Of a stretch of 36,046 nt of DNA, positions 30,905-36,046 are shown piece after piece (the first letter of the stretch is position 1; each line of letters begins with the position of its first letter). The stretch lies in IMG/VR virus record IMGVR_UViG_3300027710_000072, positions 1 through 36,046 of that record; one strand, 5' to 3'. The DNA comes from a virus. The translations under genes were made by a program, and so were the position numbers. Under the pieces are notes generated by a model. That model saw nothing but the letters and a program-made list of their open reading frames with translations, had not been told where the DNA came from and did not search any database.

Positions 30905-32659
30905 GTGGGCGTTTTTAAGCGCGATGAACAAGGCGAATCTGCCGAGATTGTTCCTACTCCCGTCACCCCTAAAGCAAAGCCACAGAAGCGCACCAATAAA
31001 TCAAAACAAACAGGTCGCTCTCGTCAAGTAGTTTTAAATCAGACACCAAAAGTAACTGGTGCAGCATCAGTATTTTTATCTCAGCCAAACTCAGCACAGG
31101 CTGCTAACTATTCAACACCACGCACACTTACTGCCGCAGCAGCCCAAGTAAAGATTAATGACAAGGGCGAGTTCGAACAGTTCAAGCATCGTCGCACTGC
31201 TGCATCGTCAGCATGGCAAGCAGAGGCTTGGGAGTATTACGACGCAATCGGTGAAATCAAATATGCATTTAACCTAGTTGCATCTGTTGTATCTCGTATT
31301 CGTATCTACTCAGCGGTAATTGAGAACGCACATGAAACTCCAGTTGCAGTGAAGTCATCTACACAGATTGACCCACGCCTTGGTGCAGCAGCAGAGCGTG
31401 CACTTGCACGACTTGACTCTGCATACGGCGGACAGGCTGGTCTTCTAAAAGATGCAGCACTTAATCTTTCAGTTGCTGGCGAATGCTACTTAGTTCAAAT
31501 GCCAGAGCGCCCAGGTTCAGGACTACCTGAGTCTTGGGACATTCGTTCCGTTGATGAAGTTATGGCAGATGCTCGTGGTGGATTCAACATCATTGGTCGC
31601 CGTGAGCAATCATCTGGCGGACAAAATCAAAACAATGCAACAAATCGTCTTTCAAAGAATGCATTCGTAGGACGCATCTGGCGTTCACACCCACGATACT
31701 CAGATGAAGCAGATTCATCACTTCGTGGTTTGCTTGATATGTGCGCTGAACTTCTTTTGCTTAACCGCACCTTCCGTGCAACAGCACGCTCTCGCCTAAA
31801 CGCTGGCGCACTTTATCTTCCAGACGGTCTTTCAGTTGCTGCACAAGGCGACCCAGACCAGCCATACGATTCAGATAACGAGTTGAATCCAAACTTTACT
31901 GCCGAGGAGGCAGAGGACGAGTTTGAAGAGCAGTTGATTGATGCGATGACAACTCCGATTCGTGACGAAGAGTCCGCATCAGCAGTTGTTCCTCTTATTA
32001 TTCGTGGTCCAGCAGAACTTGGCGACAAGATTAAGCAGTTTAAGTTTGAGCGTTCATTCGACCCATCACTTGCAGAGCGTTCAGACCGTGTTCTAGAGCG
32101 CATCTTGCAGGGACTTGATGTTCCAAAGGACGTTGTTACAGGACTTGCAAACGTTAAGTATTCAAACGCACTTCAAATTGATGAAGCACTTTACAAGGCA
32201 CACATTGAACCAATGATGTTGCTCATCTGCGATGCGCTTACAGTTGTTTATCTTCGTCCATACCTCATTGCACAGGGCTACAGCATTACAGATGTTGAGA
32301 AGATTGTTATTTGGTATGACCCATCAGCAGTTGCAACACGCAATGACCGTGCAGCAGATGCAGATTCAGGTCTTGACCGTGGTGCAATCTCACTAGACAC
32401 ATGGCGTCGTGCTCACGGCTTCTCATCTGCCGATGCACCTACTTCAAATGAAATGGCGCTTCGTCTTTTGTCTGAGCGTGGAGCAATTACACCTGAACTT
32501 ACTGAAGCAATGCTTCAAGCACTTGCACCAGAGATTATGGATGCTGTTAAGCAAGCACAACAGGCTTCATCTGTTGCGCCTATCCCACCAGATGTCCAGC
32601 AAATTCTTGAACAAGCAACTAGTGGACAAGAGCCAGCACCAGAAGGAGAGCAGCAATGA
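30905..32659 (+). CDS. Portal protein
   Basis: GTG 30905 follows GAGGAG. The 584-residue protein has a disordered basic/Ala-rich N-terminus, then EAWEYYDAIGEIKYAFNLVA, a long alpha/beta core, a central acidic insertion (about 320-345) and a helical C-terminus with LQGLDVPKDVVTGLANVKYS and Gln-rich end. This order fits SPP1/HK97-type portals of actinophages: the dodecameric ring through which DNA is packaged and to which the tail attaches. Confidence 0.85.
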   Translation: MGVFKRDEQGESAEIVPTPVTPKAKPQKRTNKSKQTGRSRQVVLNQTPKVTGAASVFLSQPNSAQAANYSTPRTLTAAAAQVKINDKGEFEQFKHRRTAASSAWQAEAWEYYDAIGEIKYAFNLVASVVSRIRIYSAVIENAHETPVAVKSSTQIDPRLGAAAERALARLDSAYGGQAGLLKDAALNLSVAGECYLVQMPERPGSGLPESWDIRSVDEVMADARGGFNIIGRREQSSGGQNQNNATNRLSKNAFVGRIWRSHPRYSDEADSSLRGLLDMCAELLLLNRTFRATARSRLNAGALYLPDGLSVAAQGDPDQPYDSDNELNPNFTAEEAEDEFEEQLIDAMTTPIRDEESASAVVPLIIRGPAELGDKIKQFKFERSFDPSLAERSDRVLERILQGLDVPKDVVTGLANVKYSNALQIDEALYKAHIEPMMLLICDALTVVYLRPYLIAQGYSITDVEKIVIWYDPSAVATRNDRAADADSGLDRGAISLDTWRRAHGFSSADAPTSNEMALRLLSERGAITPELTEAMLQALAPEIMDAVKQAQQASSVAPIPPDVQQILEQATSGQEPAPEGEQQ

Positions 32660-33129
32660 ACGTAGAGAAGCCAGAAGTAGTAAATGGTCTTGCTAATTCA
32701 CTTAGCAACGCTGTTGTAATGTATTTCAAGGCTCACGGGCATCACTGGAATGTTGTTGGTAACGACTTCTCACAGTTCCATGACTTCTTTGCAGAAATCT
32801 ACGAAGATGTCTACAGTTCTTTAGACCCACTTGCAGAAAGTATTCGCAAGATGGGCGCTATCGCTCCATACCGCCTTGTTGAGTTTGCTCGCATGGCTGA
32901 TATTCAGGACACAGAGGTTGGCCAGAACGCTATGGCAATGTGCAAAGACCTTTACGATGCTAACGACACAGTGCTTATCTCTTTGAACAATGCTTTTGCT
33001 GCTGCAAACTCTTCTAACGAGCAGGGGATTGCAAACCTAATTGCAGAGCGTATTGATATGCACCAGAAGTGGCGCTGGCAGTTAGATGCATTTCTTACAG
33101 CAGAAGATTCAGTAGGACGAGGATTCTAA
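32656..33129 (+). CDS. Dps/ferritin-like protein
   Basis: ATG 32656 overlaps the portal stop (ATGA). The 157-residue four-helix product has the Dps ferroxidase spacing: H30 (HGHHWNVVG), H42, D57 and E61 (SSLDPLAESI) match His51, His63, Asp78 and Glu82 of E. coli Dps. The Asp67 position is Ala46, with Glu47 next to it. Dps proteins oxidise and store iron and can coat DNA. Its place inside the head operon suggests virion packaging or capsid association, which is inference. Confidence 0.82.
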   Translation: MNVEKPEVVNGLANSLSNAVVMYFKAHGHHWNVVGNDFSQFHDFFAEIYEDVYSSLDPLAESIRKMGAIAPYRLVEFARMADIQDTEVGQNAMAMCKDLYDANDTVLISLNNAFAAANSSNEQGIANLIAERIDMHQKWRWQLDAFLTAEDSVGRGF

Positions 33130-33130
33130 A

Positions 33131-34255
33131 ATGGCACAAAAGTGGATTGACGATATAGATAACGCAGTAATTACTGCTGCCTCTAACAACGGTCCTTGCT
33201 GGGACGGCTATAAGCAAGTTGGGATGAAAGAAAAAGACGGAAAGATGGTTCCTAACTGCGTCCCCGTTGATGCTTCAGATAATTCAGAGTTTGCAGCAAA
33301 AGAAAAAAGAACAATTTCTCAAACTCCTGCTCCTAAGAAAGACCAGATTAAAGGCTCAGACAAGAACAAAAAAGGTTCTGCATCTGGTTCTAAGAAAGTT
33401 GTATTTAGTAAAGCAACAGAAGCATCTTTGGCAGAAAAAGTTAAGACCCACAATGCAAAAGCACCTGAAGGTCGCAAAGCAACACTTGGAATGCTTAAGG
33501 CTGTTTATCGCCGCGGGGCTGGAGCATTCTCCGTATCACATCGCCCAGGTATGAATCGCAATCAGTGGGCTATGGGTCGCGTCAACGCCTTCCTTAAACT
33601 ATTAAAGTCTGGCAAGCCATCAAACTCTGCATACAAAACAGATAATGATTTACTTCCAGCAGCCCATCCACGTTCTACAAAGAAGTCAGCATCTATCACC
33701 GCTTCTGGATTAATTCCAGAAGAAAGAGATTTAGCAGAAGCGCTAATTGCAATTACACAGAAGCATGGTCCATTTGACCAAGACGGTAGCGGAGTCTGGG
33801 CTGGTTATACACCTGCATCAGAAAATGAAGTTAAAGATATTGGCGTTAAGTGCGCCAACTGCGTCTTCTTCCAAGGACCGAACAAGTGCCAGATTATCTC
33901 TCTTGAAGTTGAGGCAGATGGTAAGTGCCGCTTTGCTGTAATCCCAGAGGGTGTTGTTTCAGTTAAGCAAGATTATAAAGAACTTGAAGATGAAATTGAA
34001 AACTACTCAATTGACCAAGAACTTACAGTAGAGATTAAAGATAAAGAAGATTACGAGTATGCAGAAGACGCTATCCTTGCTATGACAGAATACTCTGGTT
34101 ACGGGTATGAAGCAGAACCTGCCATTCGTGCATCTTGGCTTCGTGCAGTCCGTAATGGAGATGACCCATTCCTACGAGCAGGAATGCTTGCAGTTATGGG
34201 AAGAGATAGTCTTGATGGAAACTTACTTCCTATCCTTGAGGAGGACGGCAAATAA
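33131..34255 (+). CDS. Head-module protein with a four-cysteine site and a DLLP-HPRS domain
   Basis: The 374-residue protein has GYKQVGMKEKDGKMVPNCVP (26-45), a motif seen in phage head proteins; a basic linker; AVYRRGAGAFSVSHRPGM through DLLPAAHPRSTKK (124-185), a domain also in the next gene; and C241-x2-C244-x8-C253-x12-C266, a zinc or iron-sulfur site. The C-terminus is acidic. A scaffold, protease-associated or capsid-assembly role is likely by position; the exact role is unknown. Confidence 0.74.
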   Translation: MAQKWIDDIDNAVITAASNNGPCWDGYKQVGMKEKDGKMVPNCVPVDASDNSEFAAKEKRTISQTPAPKKDQIKGSDKNKKGSASGSKKVVFSKATEASLAEKVKTHNAKAPEGRKATLGMLKAVYRRGAGAFSVSHRPGMNRNQWAMGRVNAFLKLLKSGKPSNSAYKTDNDLLPAAHPRSTKKSASITASGLIPEERDLAEALIAITQKHGPFDQDGSGVWAGYTPASENEVKDIGVKCANCVFFQGPNKCQIISLEVEADGKCRFAVIPEGVVSVKQDYKELEDEIENYSIDQELTVEIKDKEDYEYAEDAILAMTEYSGYGYEAEPAIRASWLRAVRNGDDPFLRAGMLAVMGRDSLDGNLLPILEEDGK

Positions 34256-36046
34256 TGAGTAGAGTAGTGCGTCGCTTTGGTTATGCCATCTCTCCTAATG
34301 GAGCACAGGCCAGCACCTTCAAACAGGCTGCCTATTTGCGTGAGAAGGTTATTGAATTCATTGACTCTACCAATGCTGAAGCATCTACATCTCGTCGTCT
34401 AACTCGTGGTGCTGCATTTGCAGTTGTTCACCGCTCACTTGTTGCAACAAAAGATTTGCCATTCTCAATCCGCGAGCACATTGCAATGAAAGAACTTTCA
34501 CAATATGTGACGCTTCTTCAGAACAATAAAGTTGCTGCGATTAAGCCAAGCCACACAGACCTTCTTCCTGTAGCACACCCACGCTCAACAAAGATGCACA
34601 CATTGACAGCATCTGCTCTCCTTTCAGCACGAGCAAACTGGTATGCAGATGATTCACGCATCACCAACGAAAAAGTAAAGTCAATTGTTGCCTCTGCATA
34701 TACAGCACGTTTTGGTTCTGTAGAGCACTCTTATTACTCAGCAGTTCTTGCATCACTTCCACAGGGCTCAATCCCACAGGACATTCTTGTATCTCTTACT
34801 GCTGATGGAAACTCTTCAGCAGAACGTTCTCTTCGTGCTCGTTTACAGCGTCGTGACCGTTTCGGTCAGTTTGCTTTTATGGGTGGCGGTATGCGTGCTC
34901 TTATTCGTATGGCTAAAGACGGACAAGTTCGTAGCCTCACGGGTCGTCCTATTGCAGATGGTCCTGATGGTGATGATGTTCAAGTAGAACTTCCAGATGG
35001 TCGTATTGCAAATATCCCTGCATCTAAAGGCGAGTTTATCTCTGCAATTATCAATCCTACAAAGGACGGTTTCTCACCAGTTCCTGCAAAGGTTTCTTCG
35101 GAAGACAATGATGTAATTATTAATGAAGCAGATTTAAAGTTTGTTGACGCACCTGCTGGTTTCAAAAAGGTTGGCGAAAACAAGTGGCAAGGCATTGATG
35201 AAAAGAATGCTGGAATTGTTGTTAGAAAAGCCGAAGATGGCTCTTTAAATGTTGAATTTGAGTTTATGAGTGGCTCAGCGCAAGAGATTGGTAATTTTAG
35301 CGACTGGGAAGATGCATTTGATGGAATTACTGCTTGGGACGAAGAACTAACCGAAAGCGCTAAAAAATCAGACGCTAAAAGAAAGAAAGAACAAGAAGAA
35401 AAAGATAGTCGTCCAAAACTTCCTGACCCTGACGAAAATATTCAAGTAGTAGAGTTTGATAAAGATGGAAAGCCAAAAGGACCTGCAAGAGATGCTTTCC
35501 CTAAAAAGTTTGCTTTCAACTACCCAGAGGGTGCATACAAGATTTCTAAAGACCCTGATGCAGACATTGAAGAGTCATACGAAGACCCTACACAAATTGC
35601 ACAGTACGCAGATGAGCGCGACCTTATTGCCGCTTTGGAAGAAGGACTTCTTCCTAAGAAGGAAGGTCAGAACGCTACTGGCTACGGAAACATTAATACT
35701 TATGATGGAGAACAAATAGTTCCTGTCGAAAATCTCTATCTTGCTTTGCAAGAAATGGGTGGAGACCCAGAGTTAGAAGTTGCTCGTATTTACGACAAGC
35801 AACTTGGCACATCTGAAAACGAAGATAACCTTCTTGGCTCACGCAAGCAGGAAACTATTTCAGAGCCAACTCCTGAACTTGATAAAGCATTTATCCGTGA
35901 GACAAAAGAACTTGGTCCAGACATTGAGCCAGCAACAGAAGAACCTGCATTTGATGCAGAGAAGTTTGATGCTGCTCCACTTCCTGCACTTCTTGAGGGT
36001 CTTTCAGAGACTGAACTTGCTCGCTTTATGGAATCAGAGGACCACA
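34255..36046 (+). CDS. Large head-module protein, cut by the window edge
   Basis: ATG 34255 overlaps the previous TAA by one base. At least 597 residues are encoded before the window ends. Residues about 49-122 (RGAAFAVVHRSL through DLLPVAHPRSTK and TASALLSARA) are related to the domain at 124-194 of the previous protein. Later parts are acidic and repetitive with KSDAKRKKEQEEKD-type linkers. Possibly a multi-domain capsid-assembly or injected virion protein. Confidence 0.72.
   Translation, partial: MSRVVRRFGYAISPNGAQASTFKQAAYLREKVIEFIDSTNAEASTSRRLTRGAAFAVVHRSLVATKDLPFSIREHIAMKELSQYVTLLQNNKVAAIKPSHTDLLPVAHPRSTKMHTLTASALLSARANWYADDSRITNEKVKSIVASAYTARFGSVEHSYYSAVLASLPQGSIPQDILVSLTADGNSSAERSLRARLQRRDRFGQFAFMGGGMRALIRMAKDGQVRSLTGRPIADGPDGDDVQVELPDGRIANIPASKGEFISAIINPTKDGFSPVPAKVSSEDNDVIINEADLKFVDAPAGFKKVGENKWQGIDEKNAGIVVRKAEDGSLNVEFEFMSGSAQEIGNFSDWEDAFDGITAWDEELTESAKKSDAKRKKEQEEKDSRPKLPDPDENIQVVEFDKDGKPKGPARDAFPKKFAFNYPEGAYKISKDPDADIEESYEDPTQIAQYADERDLIAALEEGLLPKKEGQNATGYGNINTYDGEQIVPVENLYLALQEMGGDPELEVARIYDKQLGTSENEDNLLGSRKQETISEPTPELDKAFIRETKELGPDIEPATEEPAFDAEKFDAAPLPALLEGLSETELARFMESEDH

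Overview
This window reads as part of the genome of a tailed phage, or a close relative, of an actinobacterium. A WhiB-type iron-sulfur regulator with all four cysteines, a proteasome-beta-like peptidase, palindromes fitting the actinobacterial CRP/GlxR consensus, many predicted leaderless genes, an endolysin/holin cassette, a portal protein and dozens of tiny overlapping genes point that way. Base composition is moderate (roughly 45% GC by eye), which fits a lower-GC actinobacterial host better than Streptomyces or Mycobacterium. The host is an inference. No tRNA, integrase, DNA polymerase or large terminase was found.

Layout. 1-600: a repeat-rich non-coding region, then whiB (588). 860-5400: small accessory genes, mostly with their own sigma70-type promoter (TTGACA, 16-18 bp, TAGACT/TATACT). 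3464-3804: a second non-coding repeat array. 5533-9026: an unknown gene, a MoxR-type AAA+ ATPase and a 595-residue protein joining an HExxH metallopeptidase-like region to a von Willebrand A domain, followed by a structured RNA candidate. 9197-23000: about 40 small genes, including CxxC micro-proteins, a proteasome-like hydrolase (15354), a DUF3846 protein, a WGR-like protein and a run of small membrane proteins (20358-21850). 23187-24588: lysis genes (lysozyme-like endolysin, peptidoglycan-binding-like protein, putative holin). 24634-27523: minus-strand genes; the four at 25571-27523 each have their own promoter, and the four from 26070 on each have a terminator. 27524-28238: a non-coding region with direct and inverted repeats. 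28239-36046: virion genes (capsid-related protein, double-HTH protein, DUF1360, portal, Dps-like ferritin, two neighbouring proteins sharing a domain).

The regulatory layer is the most striking part. A 15-bp tandem-heptamer repeat (GTAAAAAGTAAAAAC, called R1) occurs about 21 times between 111 and 26482, in both orientations, inside and outside genes, and was not found in the virion genes. In several intergenic regions it is paired, across a variable GC-rich spacer, with a second repeat (ACTTCCAAAYAACTTT, called R2) that usually lies just upstream of a promoter. Five CRP/GlxR-like sites lie at similar distances from promoters that mostly have poor -35 boxes. At least five predicted transcripts begin with a hairpin at or next to +1, two of these being structures of about 75-80 nt closed by perfect 11-bp stems. 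Several promoters carry palindromes that fill the -35/-10 spacer. Transcription start sites quoted here are predictions from -10 positions, not measurements.
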